NCBI GenBank assembly: GCA_016650185.1
Contig: JAENWE010000075.1
Location: forward strand, 1-15,768
Origin: Vicinamibacteria bacterium
GTDB lineage: Bacteria; Acidobacteriota; Vicinamibacteria; Fen-336; JAGNNV01
Length of the DNA stretch: 15,768 bases
Reading direction: 5' to 3'
Both the position numbers and the translations under genes were made by a program. Shown piece after piece: positions 6,995-14,140 of this stretch. How positions within the stretch are numbered: position 1 is the stretch's first letter; each line of letters begins with the position of its first letter. Below the pieces are notes generated by a model. The model saw only the letters and a list, made by a program, of their open reading frames with translations. It was not told the origin of the DNA and searched no databases.

Positions 6995-8416
6995 ATGGGC
7001 TCGACCAAGCCTGCGAAAGAACGGAACGCCGCACTCGACCGGGCCCATGACATAGCCCGCGCCTTCTTGGACTCACTGCCCAACCGGCCGGTCGGGCCAC
7101 GATCCACTTTCGAATCGTTGGTCCAATCCCTCGGGGGGCCCTTGCCCGAATCCGGCGATGAGCCGGCTCGCGTCATCGAGGCCCTGAACGAAGCGGTCGA
7201 GCCCGGCCTCGTCGGCTCCGCCGGACCGCGTTACTTCGGCTTCGTCATCGGAGGGGGCGTGCCCGCCGCCCTCGCCGCCGACTGGCTCACCGGAACCTGG
7301 GATCAGAACGCCGCGTTGAACATCGCGTCGCCCGCGGCGGCCGCGGTCGAGGCCGTGGTCGCGGAGTGGATCAAGGAATTGCTGGGCCTCCCGATGGAAG
7401 CGGGCGTGGGCTTCGTGACCGGGTGTCAGATGGCCAACTTCTCCGCCCTCCTCGCCGGACGCCACGGGGTTTTGGCGAAGGCGGGATGGGACGTGGAAGA
7501 GCTTGGGCTCCAAGGAGCGCCCGAAGTTCATGTGGTCATCGGGGAGGAGGCTCACGCGACCGTACTCTCGGCCCTGCGCCTGCTGGGCCTGGGGGAGGCG
7601 CGCGCTGTGCGGGTCGCAGCGGACGGGGAGGGACGGATGATTCCAGGAGCCCTGAAAGCCGCCCTCGCCCCGCTGGGCGGGCCGATCTTGGTGGCCGCCC
7701 AGGCCGGCAATGTCAGCACCGGCGCCTTCGATCCTCTCGACGAGATCGCCGCAATCGCTCACGCCAAGGAGGCCTGGCTTCATGTGGATGGCGCGTTCGG
7801 TCTGTGGGCCGCGACAGACCCGGCTCGCCGTGGCCTTCTGCGCGGCGTCGAAGACGCCGACTCTTGGGCCACCGATGCCCACAAGTGGCTGAACGTCCCG
7901 TACGACTCGGGGATCGTCATCGTCAAGGACCGGACCAACCTGAACCTGGCCATCACCAAGAGCGCCGCCTATCTCATCCGTTCGAGCACAGAGGCGCGGG
8001 ACAATCACGACTTCACCCCCGAATCGTCGCGGCGCGCCCGCGGCTTCGCCATCTGGGCGGCGCTCAAGAGCCTGGGGCGGGCCGGAGTGAGCGACATGGT
8101 CAACCGATGCTGTGCCTTGGCCTTGCGCATGGCCGCTCGTCTCCGCGAAGGAGGCGTCATTATTCTCAACGACGTGGTGTTGAATCAGGTCCTGGCGCGT
8201 TTCACTCCCCGCGATGGGCGTGACCCCGAGGCGTTCAACCGAGCGGTGGTGGCGCGTATTCAGAGCGGCGGCGTCACCTGGGCGAGCGGAACCAGGAGGC
8301 ATGGCGCCGAGGCGCTGCGCATCTCCGTCTCAAACTGGTCCACCACGGCCGAGGATATCGACCGCTCCGCCGACGCCATCCTGGCCGCCGTGCGGGACGA
8401 GGACAGGTTGGCGTAG
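6995..8416 (+). CDS. PLP-dependent group II amino-acid decarboxylase
   Basis: A 473-residue fold-type I PLP enzyme of the pyridoxal-dependent decarboxylase family (PF00282), about the usual length. Visible landmarks are the N-terminal substrate-side segment PRYFGFVIGGGVPAALAADW, TGCQMANFSALLAGRH in the cofactor phosphate-binding region, His187 in EEAHATV (the ring-stacking His), HVDGAFGLW with Asp265 (which pairs with the pyridine nitrogen), and DAHKWLNVPYDSG with Lys297 as the Schiff-base lysine. All key residues are present, so an active enzyme is expected. Relatives decarboxylate aromatic amino acids, glutamate or 2,4-diaminobutyrate; the substrate cannot be told from sequence alone. It is cytosolic. 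ATG 6995 is the first in frame with good protein similarity, although its Shine-Dalgarno is weak. It follows the HLFGH protein by 30 bases and is the probable second gene of a short transcript. Confidence 0.9.
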   Translation: MGSTKPAKERNAALDRAHDIARAFLDSLPNRPVGPRSTFESLVQSLGGPLPESGDEPARVIEALNEAVEPGLVGSAGPRYFGFVIGGGVPAALAADWLTGTWDQNAALNIASPAAAAVEAVVAEWIKELLGLPMEAGVGFVTGCQMANFSALLAGRHGVLAKAGWDVEELGLQGAPEVHVVIGEEAHATVLSALRLLGLGEARAVRVAADGEGRMIPGALKAALAPLGGPILVAAQAGNVSTGAFDPLDEIAAIAHAKEAWLHVDGAFGLWAATDPARRGLLRGVEDADSWATDAHKWLNVPYDSGIVIVKDRTNLNLAITKSAAYLIRSSTEARDNHDFTPESSRRARGFAIWAALKSLGRAGVSDMVNRCCALALRMAARLREGGVIILNDVVLNQVLARFTPRDGRDPEAFNRAVVARIQSGGVTWASGTRRHGAEALRISVSNWSTTAEDIDRSADAILAAVRDEDRLA

Positions 8417-8440
8417 TCTTCGGCCCGACGAGGGAAGTCG

Positions 8441-8542
8441 ATGGTGGCTTTCCAGGGCCTGATCTTCATGTTCTTCGGGATCGGCCTGCCGGCCCGTCGA
8501 GTAGGGGGTCTCTCCTCTCGACGGACCCTCGGGCGGAGGTAG
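8441..8542 (+). CDS. Possible 33-residue hydrophobic peptide
   Basis: ATG 8441 opens a 33-codon frame in the gap between the decarboxylase and the acetyltransferase, with GAGGGA about 6 bases upstream as a fair ribosome site. The product begins MVAFQGLIFMFFGIGLPARR: about 15 apolar residues, then an Arg-rich tail ending RTLGRR. That is a plausible membrane peptide shape, but it matches no family I know. It ends 12 bases before the acetyltransferase start, in the same frame, and its 3' half overlaps a hairpin. Chance is a real alternative in GC-rich DNA. Confidence 0.22.
   Translation: MVAFQGLIFMFFGIGLPARRVGGLSSRRTLGRR
8494..8524. other. Hairpin between decarboxylase and acetyltransferase
   Basis: CCGTCGAG (8494-8501) and CTCGACGG (8517-8524) are a perfect 8-base inverted repeat with a 15-base loop, whose AGG/CCT ends could extend the stem. 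It lies 77 bases past the decarboxylase stop. No T-run follows, so it is not a textbook intrinsic terminator; it may be a 3' end stabiliser, an attenuator ahead of the acetyltransferase, or a weak terminator. Confidence 0.4.
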
Positions 8543-8554
8543 TCTCCGAAAGCG

Positions 8555-9157
8555 ATGATTCACCCGACCCCGATCGTTCTTGAGGGCCACGGCCTGCGGC
8601 TCGAACCCCTGACCATGGCTCACCGCGACGACCTTGCGGCCGCGGCCGCGGATGGAAAGCTCTGGGATCTCGGCTTCACCTCTGTCCCGGCTCCCGGCCA
8701 GGAAGAGACCTACATCCAAACCGCCCTTAATGGCCTCAAAGACGGCCACATGCTGCCGTGGGCGGTTCGTGAACTCGGGGCCGGGATGATCGCCGGAAGC
8801 ACGCGCTACCATGACATCGTGGCCAGCGTCGACCGCGCCGAAATCGGCTACACCTGGTACGCGAAGCGCTGTCAGCGTTCCCACGTCAACACGTCGTGCA
8901 AGCTCCTCCTGCTCTCCCATGGCTTCGACACGCTCGGCTGCCAGGTGATCGGCCTGCGCACCGACATCCACAACCAGGTCTCGCAGAAGGCCATCGAAAA
9001 GCTGGGCGCCCGAAAGGACGGCGTCATCCGGCACCACGCGATCAGGAGAGACGGCTCCGTCCGGGACACTGTGATGTACAGCATCCTGAAGAGCGAGTGG
9101 CCCGCCATCCGGGAACGGCTCGAAACACGGCGCCGCAACGGCGGCTTTCCGCGGTAG
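8555..9157 (+). CDS. GNAT-family N-acetyltransferase (RimJ/RimL type)
   Basis: A 200-residue acetyl-CoA-dependent N-acetyltransferase. The N-terminal strand-turn IVLEGHGLRLEPLTMAHRDDL is typical of the RimJ/RimL branch. AGSTRYHDI and RAEIGYTWYA (about 80-103) form the central strands. QRSHVNTSCKLLLLSHGF (107-124) is the CoA-pyrophosphate loop and helix, with Gln-Arg at its start but without a classic GxG. LRTDIHNQVSQKAIEKLGA (134-152) is the conserved Asn/Ser acceptor-side helix, then a closing DTVMYSIL strand. Known relatives acetylate protein N-termini, aminoglycosides or small amines; the substrate here is unknown. The start is fixed by an in-frame stop at 8540-8542; GGAGGT lies 14 bases upstream, rather far. 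The gene ends about 30 bases before the damaged fhs remnant. Confidence 0.9.
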   Translation: MIHPTPIVLEGHGLRLEPLTMAHRDDLAAAAADGKLWDLGFTSVPAPGQEETYIQTALNGLKDGHMLPWAVRELGAGMIAGSTRYHDIVASVDRAEIGYTWYAKRCQRSHVNTSCKLLLLSHGFDTLGCQVIGLRTDIHNQVSQKAIEKLGARKDGVIRHHAIRRDGSVRDTVMYSILKSEWPAIRERLETRRRNGGFPR

Positions 9158-9186
9158 GCCCGCCCGCTCAGACCCCAGCTGGCGAT

Positions 9187-10382
9187 TCGCTGGTCGACAA
9201 CCACATCCACGCCGGCAACGCCCGCGGGATCGACTCGCGGAAGATCCTGTGGCGCCGGGTCATCGACCTGAATGATCGCTCTTTGCGCCGGGTGATCATC
9301 GGCCTCGGCGGCGCCCTATGGCCGTGCTTTGTCTGTCGAAGGATCGTGACGATCTGCGGGTTCGCCTTGGCCGGATGATCGTGGCCGTGGACCGGGAAGG
9401 CGTGCCGGTCACCGCCAACGACCTCAAGGCCACCGGCGCCTTGATGATCCTGCTCAAGGACGCGATTCAGCCCAATCTGGTCCAGACTTGGAAGGCGTCC
9501 CCGCGTTCGTTCACGGCGGGCCTTTCGCGAACATCGCCCACGGATGCAACTCCGTCATCGCCACGAACATGGCGCTTGCCCATGCGGACTGGGCGGTCAC
9601 GGAAGCGGGCTTCGGTCTCGACCTTGGGGCTGAGAAGTTCATCGACATCAAATGCGCCTCCGCGGGTCTCGAGACCGCCGCGATCGTTCTGGTCGCCACC
9701 ATCCGCGCCCTGAAGCGGCACGGTGGGGTGACCAAAGATGATCTGGCTACTCCGAACGCGGCGGCGGTCGAACGGCGGACTGCCGAACCTCGAGAAGCAC
9801 ATCGAGAATGCCCGCCTGTTCGGTCACACGCCCATCGTCGCCCTCAATCGCTTCGCCACCGACGGAGCCGATGAGCTGGCGGTCGTGCGTACGGCCTGCG
9901 ATCGCCTGGGCGTTCCCTGCGCCGATTCCGAGGTCTTCGCTCGGGGCGGCGACGGCGGCCGGGAACTGGCGGAGGCCGTGGTCAAGCACGCGGTCTCTCC
10001 CTCGCCCATGAAACGTCTCTACGATTGGAACGAACCGCTCAAGCAGAAGATCGAGAAGGTCTGCAAGCAGATCTATGGAGCCGAGGCCGTCGCCTACTCA
10101 CCCGCGGCCGAACGTGATCTCAAGCAGGCGGAGCGCCTCGGTTTCGCGGGCGCGCCCATCTGCATGGCCAACACCCAGATGTCCCTCTCGGACGATGCCG
10201 GTCGGCCGGGCCGGCCCACCGGCTTCACGGTCACGGTCAAGAACGTCGTGATCGCGGCGAGAGCGGGCTTCGTGGTTCCTCTGCTCGGCGACATCATCCG
10301 GATGCCGGGCCTGAACGCCACGCCGCAAGCCGAGCGCATGGACCTGGTTGACGGCAAGGTAGTCGGACTCCTGGGGGGCTGA
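9187..10382 (+). pseudogene. fhs: Formate-tetrahydrofolate ligase remnant (fhs)
   Basis: Three reading frames together give the C-terminal two-thirds or more of formate-tetrahydrofolate ligase, which makes 10-formyl-THF from formate, ATP and THF (normally about 555 residues). Frame 1 has LVDNHIHAGNARGID and LWRRVIDLNDRSLRRVIIGLGG. At about 9316 about 20 codons (the segment ending in ASEV in relatives) are missing and frame 3 takes over with MAVLCLSKD through NLVQT. At about 9487 one base is lost and frame 2 carries EGVPAFVHGGPFANIAHGC through HGGVTKDDL. At about 9772 one extra base moves it to frame 3, GLPNLEKHIENARLFG, and on to the stop at 10380. The first 125-140 residues, including the TPAGEGKTT P-loop, are absent, because the acetyltransferase gene ends about 30 bases earlier. 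The product could not bind ATP. Single-base shifts might be sequencing errors; the missing N-terminus and inner segment are harder to explain that way. Confidence 0.9.
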
Positions 10383-10412
10383 CCGCCGAAGAGGGCGGTC
10401 TCCCCTGCTTTT
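10381..10412 (+). terminator. Probable intrinsic terminator after the fhs remnant
   Basis: GACCGCC (10381-10387) and GGCGGTC (10394-10400) form a perfect 7-base GC stem with a 6-base loop that begins within the fhs stop codon. TCCCCTGCTTTT follows, so the T-run is present but delayed. A second small hairpin, CCTGC/GCAGG around TTTTG (10404-10418), overlaps it. The oppositely oriented propeller gene ends 75 bases on, and this structure would separate the two converging transcripts. Confidence 0.55.
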
Positions 10413-10474
10413 GGCAGGCCGCATGCCCGGCGCCGACGAGTCAGGCCTTTGGGGACATGGGCGCCCGGTCGATC

Positions 10475-11455
10475 TCAGTCGCGCTTGGCCACGCCTTCCG
10501 AGAAGGATCCGACGTGAGACCAGAGGGTGTCCACGTTCTGAGACTTGTGGACCTCGACAATCTCTCCACGCGCGCCCACGCCGATGGCCGGGCCGACCCC
10601 ACGGTCGTAGCGCACACTCTCGCCCCAGTCGATACTGAACGAGTCGGAGGCGAGGGCGCCGGTGTGGTACCAAAGCGTGTCGTTCGCCTCCGACTTGTGC
10701 ACCTCGACGACCCGGCCGCCTTCACGCGCGCCGATAGTGGCCGTCACACCGGTATCGAATCTGACGCTCTTCCCCCACTCCACCACGGTGTCGCCGGACT
10801 CCAGGCGGCCCACGTGGTACCACAACGTGTCCGCTCCCTCAGACTCGTGGACCTCAACCACCACCCCCGGGCCGGCAAAAGCCACCGTGGGGTTGATGCC
10901 GGTGTCGTACTTGATGCTCTTCGACCAGGTCACGCTATTGCCCGAAGGGTCAAGGCGACCCACGTGATACCAGAGATTCGGGAAGCCGTCGGATACGTGT
11001 ACCTCGAGAATGTTGCCGTCCGTGTCCATGGTAACCGACGGATGTCGGCCATTGTCGTACTTCACGCTCTTGGACCACTGGATCGCACCGCGCGCGGGAT
11101 CAACACGACCGACGTGGTACCAGAGGGTGTCCGCGCCCTCGGACTCGTGGACCTCGACGACCGCTCCACCAGGACCGAGGGCGACCGACGGACGGACCCC
11201 CGAATCGTATTGCACGCTCTTGTTCCAGATCACGGTCATCGCCTCCGGATCGAGACGGCCCACGCGATACCAGAGGGTGTCGAGTCCGCCGGACTTGTGT
11301 ACCTCAACGACCAGGTCGCCAAGGACCGATACGGTCGGCGTCTTGCCGCCATCGTACTGGACGCTCTTGCTCCAGGTGACGTCTGAGTGGACGACGGCCG
11401 CGGTCAGGACAGCCACGGAGAGGCCGACGGCTTGGAGCGCGCGTGTTCGATTCAT
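10475..11455 (-). CDS. Exported six-repeat protein, predicted six-bladed beta-propeller
   Basis: A 326-residue protein with a signal peptide (about 1-24, hydrophobic GLSVAVLTAAVV) and then six tandem repeats. The motif EVH recurs at residues 51, 101, 151, 201, 251 and 301, LW at 61, 111, 161, 211, 261 and 311, and Trp at 77, 127, 177, 227 and 277. The period is 50 residues, with only the first repeat one residue short. The consensus is about KSVxYDxGxxPxV, then GxVVEVHxSxxxDTLWYHVGRLD, then VxW: four short strands, as in a propeller blade. The last repeat lacks the final VxW strand while DVTW (25-28) sits before repeat one, which suggests ring closure by the N-terminus. Similar repeats occur, as I recall, in secreted bacterial proteins beside lipase or phospholipase domains, but no enzyme domain is present here. 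A binding or lectin-like role is likely but unproven. The start is ATG 11455; no strong Shine-Dalgarno is visible. Confidence 0.88.
   Translation of the reverse strand: MNRTRALQAVGLSVAVLTAAVVHSDVTWSKSVQYDGGKTPTVSVLGDLVVEVHKSGGLDTLWYRVGRLDPEAMTVIWNKSVQYDSGVRPSVALGPGGAVVEVHESEGADTLWYHVGRVDPARGAIQWSKSVKYDNGRHPSVTMDTDGNILEVHVSDGFPNLWYHVGRLDPSGNSVTWSKSIKYDTGINPTVAFAGPGVVVEVHESEGADTLWYHVGRLESGDTVVEWGKSVRFDTGVTATIGAREGGRVVEVHKSEANDTLWYHTGALASDSFSIDWGESVRYDRGVGPAIGVGARGEIVEVHKSQNVDTLWSHVGSFSEGVAKRD
10478..11371 (-). repeat. Six in-frame repeats of about 150 bp inside the propeller gene
   Basis: The coding repeats of 50 codons are also visible in the DNA: GTGGTACCA recurs at several blade positions, as do variants of GACTCGTGGACCTC and CGTACTTCACGCTCTT. 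Base identity is moderate while the protein motif is strongly kept, so these are old duplications held by selection, not a recent expansion. Confidence 0.85.
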
Positions 11456-11709
11456 GGGATTCTCTGTGACTCAGTAAACATTGATGCTCGCCGCCCACTC
11501 GTCGAAGTCTGCCTTGCCTGCCCTTGTACTCAGCCTCGCTCTTTTCAAGGAGGCGGTCCGGTGAACCTGGTAAACGGGTGAATCTGGTTACTCTCACAGA
11601 GCGGCTGAGGCTTGTCAATCGGGCGGTCCGAGGCCGAAACAACCGAGGATCTTCCGTGGAGGGCGGGGCGATCGTGGCTCGATCCCCGCCTTGCCTTGAG
11701 GCTCGATCC
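11456..11709. other. Intergenic leader of the propeller gene and tail of the kinase gene
   Basis: This gap of 254 bases holds no convincing gene. It contains two near-identical direct repeats, GGTGAACCTGGT at 11560 and GGTGAATCTGGT at 11577, 17 bases apart. A long-range inverted pair, CTCTGTGA (11462-11469) and TCACAGAG (11594-11601), has further partly matched bases inward. A hairpin of GGCGGG-GATCG / CGATC-CCCGCC (11662-11690) lies 20 bases past the kinase stop. A promoter for the minus-strand propeller gene must lie here or be shared with the kinase gene. Confidence 0.5.
11662..11690 (-). terminator. Possible terminator-like hairpin after the Ser/Thr kinase gene
   Basis: GGCGGG + GATCG pairs with CGATC + CCCGCC, leaving a 2-base bulge and a 5-base loop: an 11-pair GC-rich stem 20 bases beyond the kinase stop. 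No U-run follows on the minus strand, so termination would be weak or Rho-assisted. A second small stem, TGAGG/CCTCA (11697-11712), overlaps the kinase stop codon. Confidence 0.4.
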
Positions 11710-13854
11710 TCAGGGCGAGGTTTTGCGTCCCACCAGGACCTGCGCCTTGACGAAGCCGTCGAAGAAATGGTCCACCGCGGCCGGGTCCCAGGCCCATCTC
11801 GAGATGTAGTCGCGAGCCCGATCGGGGATCAGAAACTCCGGCCCCACCCGCTCCAGACTTTGAAAGGCCGCGGTCGCGTCATCGCGCAGCCCCAGTTGTC
11901 CGGCCGCCATGGCGATCTGCAGGAAGGAGGGCGCGAAGCCGGGCATGTTGATCCGCTTGGCGGCGAGAAGGGACTTGTCGTACTCACCCCGCACGTAGTG
12001 GTAGTTGGAAACCGGGAAGTGATACCAGCCGGGGTGATGAGGATTCGGCTCCATGGCCTCGCGCACGATCTGGGTGCCGCGTTCCCAGTCGCCGGCGGAC
12101 GCGAGCAGCGAGCCGACCAGGGCCACCGGAGAGGTGTTGAGCGGGTTTAAGGAGACCACACGTTCGGCGGCGAGACGGAGTCCGCTCAAATCGCGCTCGA
12201 AGAAGTAGTGGTGAGCGGCCATCTCCTTCCACCCGTTCTGACACGCGGGGTCGATCTCCACCGAACGCTCGGCCGCGCGGCCATGGCGAAGGGTGATGTC
12301 CTTCAGGGGGTTGAATCCGACCGAATACTCCTGATGGTAGAGGTCAGCGAGCGACGCCCAGCCATTCGCTTCCCGAGGCTCGCGGGCGAGGGCGCGTTCG
12401 AAACCGGTTCGAAGCAGAGCGTGCTCGTCCTCACGATTGTGGGCTTGATGGGCGAAGAAACGCAGCACCAGCTCGGCGACGCAGAGTTCCTCGCAGGGCA
12501 GGTCCTTTAGGGTCAGGCCCATGGATCGGGCCAGAACCCCGCTTTGGTCCCCCACCGTGGCCACGACCCGACGCTTGATGTCGTCTTGAAGGGCGAAGAC
12601 ATCGGCGCCCGGGAATTCGCGGTCGTAGGTTTCGGCCCACAAGTGGGCCCCGGTTTCCGAGTCCAACAGATGCACGCCGATGCGGACGGACGAGCCGGCG
12701 GTTCGCACATGTCCTTCGACCAGATATCGCGCCCCCAGGACCAGGGAGGCCGCGGCGGGATCTGGGGTCTGTCCTTTGAGCTTCATCGCATCGGGCCGCG
12801 AGACCACGCGCAGGTAAGGGAATTGCGCGAAGCCGGCGATGATGTCCTGGGTCAACCCTTCCGCGAGCCCGTCCGCGTCGCTGCCGGCGGTTCGGCACAC
12901 GAAGGGGAGAACAGCGATTCTCAGGTCGCTCGCCTGGGACAGCGACGGTTCGGCGGAAGGGGTACTCGCCGGCCGGGAAGGGCTCGGAGGCGACTCATAG
13001 GCGCGACGCAACGCGTTCAGTTCAACCAGAACCTCGTCCGCGGTTTGGATCCTGTCGTTCAGTTTCTTTTCCAGGCACCTCGCGATGATCTTGGAGAGAT
13101 CCGTGGGGAGTTCCGGGCGGACATCCTGAGCAGCTCGCGGGCGGTCGCGGACGATCGACGCCATCAGCGCGACTCCCCCCGATCCCTGAAATGGCCGGAT
13201 CCCGGTGGACATCTCATAGAGCAGAACACCCAGCGAAAACAGGTCTGTTCGGTGATCCAGGACCCGGTTTTCCAACTGTTCGGGCGACATGTAGGGCACG
13301 GTTCCTAAAATGACGCCCGCCCGAGTGATCTGTTCCACGGTGTCGTGGACCCGGCCCGGCCCACGCGGCCCGGCCGCTCCCGGGCGGGCGAGCCCGAAGT
13401 CGAGCACTTTGACCAGCCCATCGTCACTGACCATGATATTCGCGGGCTTGAGATCGCGGTGGGTGATGTTCTTGCGGTGGGCGGCCCTTAGGGCTTCGGT
13501 GAGGGGAATCGCGATGTCGAAGAATTGAGGGAGCGCAAAACCCCCCGCCGGAATCATCCGGTTGAGCGGCTGTCCGGAAATAAGTTCCATGGTCATGAAA
13601 CGCACGCCGTCCGCCTCCTCGGTGGAGAAGATCGTGACGATGTGGGGATGATTGAGTGCAGCCACCGCCTTGGCCTCGCGGGTGAAACGAGCGAGCGCCT
13701 CGGGGTCCTTCGAGTGTGCTTGAGAGAGCACCTTGATGGCGATCTCTCGCCCCAGCCGCGGGTCCCTCGCCCGAAACACTTCACCCATACCGCCAGCGCC
13801 GATGGCTTCGACGATTTCGTAAGAGCCGAGCTGGGCGCCGGGAGCCAAAGTCAT
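11710..13854 (-). CDS. Ser/Thr protein kinase with TolB-like and TPR-like C-terminus
   Basis: A 714-residue protein. The kinase domain (about 10-285) is complete: glycine loop GAGGMGEVF (19-27), Lys41 in IAIKVL, helix-C Glu60, HRDLKPAN (132-139, catalytic Asp134), DFG at 152-154, and YMSPEQL at the end of the activation segment. A Pro/Ser-rich linker (about 286-308) follows. Then comes a TolB-like/adenylate-cyclase-associated segment (about 310-430: LRIAVLPF, DGLAEGLTQDIIAGF, YLVEGHVR, RIGVHLLDSETGAHLWAETYDREF, FALQDDIKRRVV), and lastly a helical TPR-like tail to the C-terminus. I see no membrane segment anywhere, so unlike PknB-type kinases it is probably cytosolic, with the tail binding a partner. 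This architecture is common in Acidobacteriota and relatives. Substrates are unknown. ATG 13854 is well placed directly before the kinase fold. Kinase activity is expected from intact motifs. Confidence 0.93.
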   Translation of the reverse strand: MTLAPGAQLGSYEIVEAIGAGGMGEVFRARDPRLGREIAIKVLSQAHSKDPEALARFTREAKAVAALNHPHIVTIFSTEEADGVRFMTMELISGQPLNRMIPAGGFALPQFFDIAIPLTEALRAAHRKNITHRDLKPANIMVSDDGLVKVLDFGLARPGAAGPRGPGRVHDTVEQITRAGVILGTVPYMSPEQLENRVLDHRTDLFSLGVLLYEMSTGIRPFQGSGGVALMASIVRDRPRAAQDVRPELPTDLSKIIARCLEKKLNDRIQTADEVLVELNALRRAYESPPSPSRPASTPSAEPSLSQASDLRIAVLPFVCRTAGSDADGLAEGLTQDIIAGFAQFPYLRVVSRPDAMKLKGQTPDPAAASLVLGARYLVEGHVRTAGSSVRIGVHLLDSETGAHLWAETYDREFPGADVFALQDDIKRRVVATVGDQSGVLARSMGLTLKDLPCEELCVAELVLRFFAHQAHNREDEHALLRTGFERALAREPREANGWASLADLYHQEYSVGFNPLKDITLRHGRAAERSVEIDPACQNGWKEMAAHHYFFERDLSGLRLAAERVVSLNPLNTSPVALVGSLLASAGDWERGTQIVREAMEPNPHHPGWYHFPVSNYHYVRGEYDKSLLAAKRINMPGFAPSFLQIAMAAGQLGLRDDATAAFQSLERVGPEFLIPDRARDYISRWAWDPAAVDHFFDGFVKAQVLVGRKTSP

Positions 13855-13897
13855 AGAGCTTGATAGTCTATTCTGTCGCAGGGGAGGGAAGTTCTTT

Positions 13898-13921
13898 TTG
13901 GGGGGGGGCGGCGCCCCCCAA
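13898..13921. repeat. G9 homopolymer within a G/C palindrome
   Basis: Nine G (13900-13908), then CGGCG, then six C (13914-13919), flanked by TT and AA, make a strong hairpin on either strand. It lies about 46-65 bases upstream of the kinase start. Neither strand has a T-run after the stem, so it is not a clear terminator. The run is long enough to slip during replication or to be miscounted by a sequencer. Confidence 0.6.
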
Positions 13922-13949
13922 GTCGAGGAACACCGAACCGCACCGCCGC

Positions 13950-13978
13950 TTGACTACGTCGTCTGGAGCCGGTACGTT
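13950..13978 (+). promoter_or_regulatory. Candidate sigma-70 promoter for the barrel gene
   Basis: TTGACT (13950-13955) and TACGTT (13973-13978) are separated by 17 bases. The -35 is good, the -10 is poor. It would leave a leader of about 155 bases before ATG 14141. It lies inside the 10-base inverted pair of this gap, so a repressor there is conceivable. Confidence 0.3.
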
Positions 13979-14140
13979 CTCCCACCCATCATGCTGAACC
14001 GCTGAGCCTCCGCTCGACTTGGATCCCGAGGGTTCGTCCTCAGCGAATACGGTAAGCTCCCCCGCATGGGCAGGGCCAAGCATCCCACCTATTCGATCAA
14101 CCACTCTTCTATCAAAACGAACAAAGGCGAGATTCGCAGC

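Larger units (their letters stand above)
13855..14140. other. Divergent promoter region between kinase and outer-membrane barrel genes
   Basis: A gap of 286 bases with no credible gene. From left to right it holds a run of nine G (13900-13908) inside a G/C palindrome (TTGGGGGG against CCCCCCAA), then a 10-base inverted pair CCAAGTCGAG (13918-13927) / CTCGACTTGG (14013-14022), and a possible sigma-70 promoter for the rightward gene. It then holds a small stem GAGG/CCTC near 14028-14041 and an AT-richer stretch just before the barrel gene. Promoters for both flanking genes must be here. Confidence 0.55.

Noticed and set aside
7073..8302. A 409-codon minus-strand frame under the decarboxylase
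   Set aside because: The plus-strand product has every PLP-enzyme landmark; this one has none.
9178..9192. TPAG just before the fhs remnant as the surviving P-loop start (TPAGEGKTT)
   Set aside because: Only four residues match and the sequence before them does not resemble fhs, so chance cannot be excluded.
9318..9487. Programmed frameshifting in fhs
   Set aside because: The changes include a missing N-terminus and a lost inner segment, and no slippery heptamer with a following structure was seen at the joins.
9187..10382. Separate real genes for each of the three fhs frames
   Set aside because: The fragments join end to end into one known protein order, and none has a ribosome site or a complete domain of its own.
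10457..11386. A 309-codon open frame on the plus strand across the propeller gene
   Set aside because: It mirrors the six minus-strand repeats; its own product is rich in Arg, His and Asp with no fold signals, while the minus frame has a signal peptide and conserved Trp/EVH spacing.
13898..13921. Intrinsic terminator at the G9/C6 palindrome
   Set aside because: The T-run lies 5' of the stem on the plus strand, and becomes an A-run after the stem on the minus strand, so neither direction has the needed U-tract.
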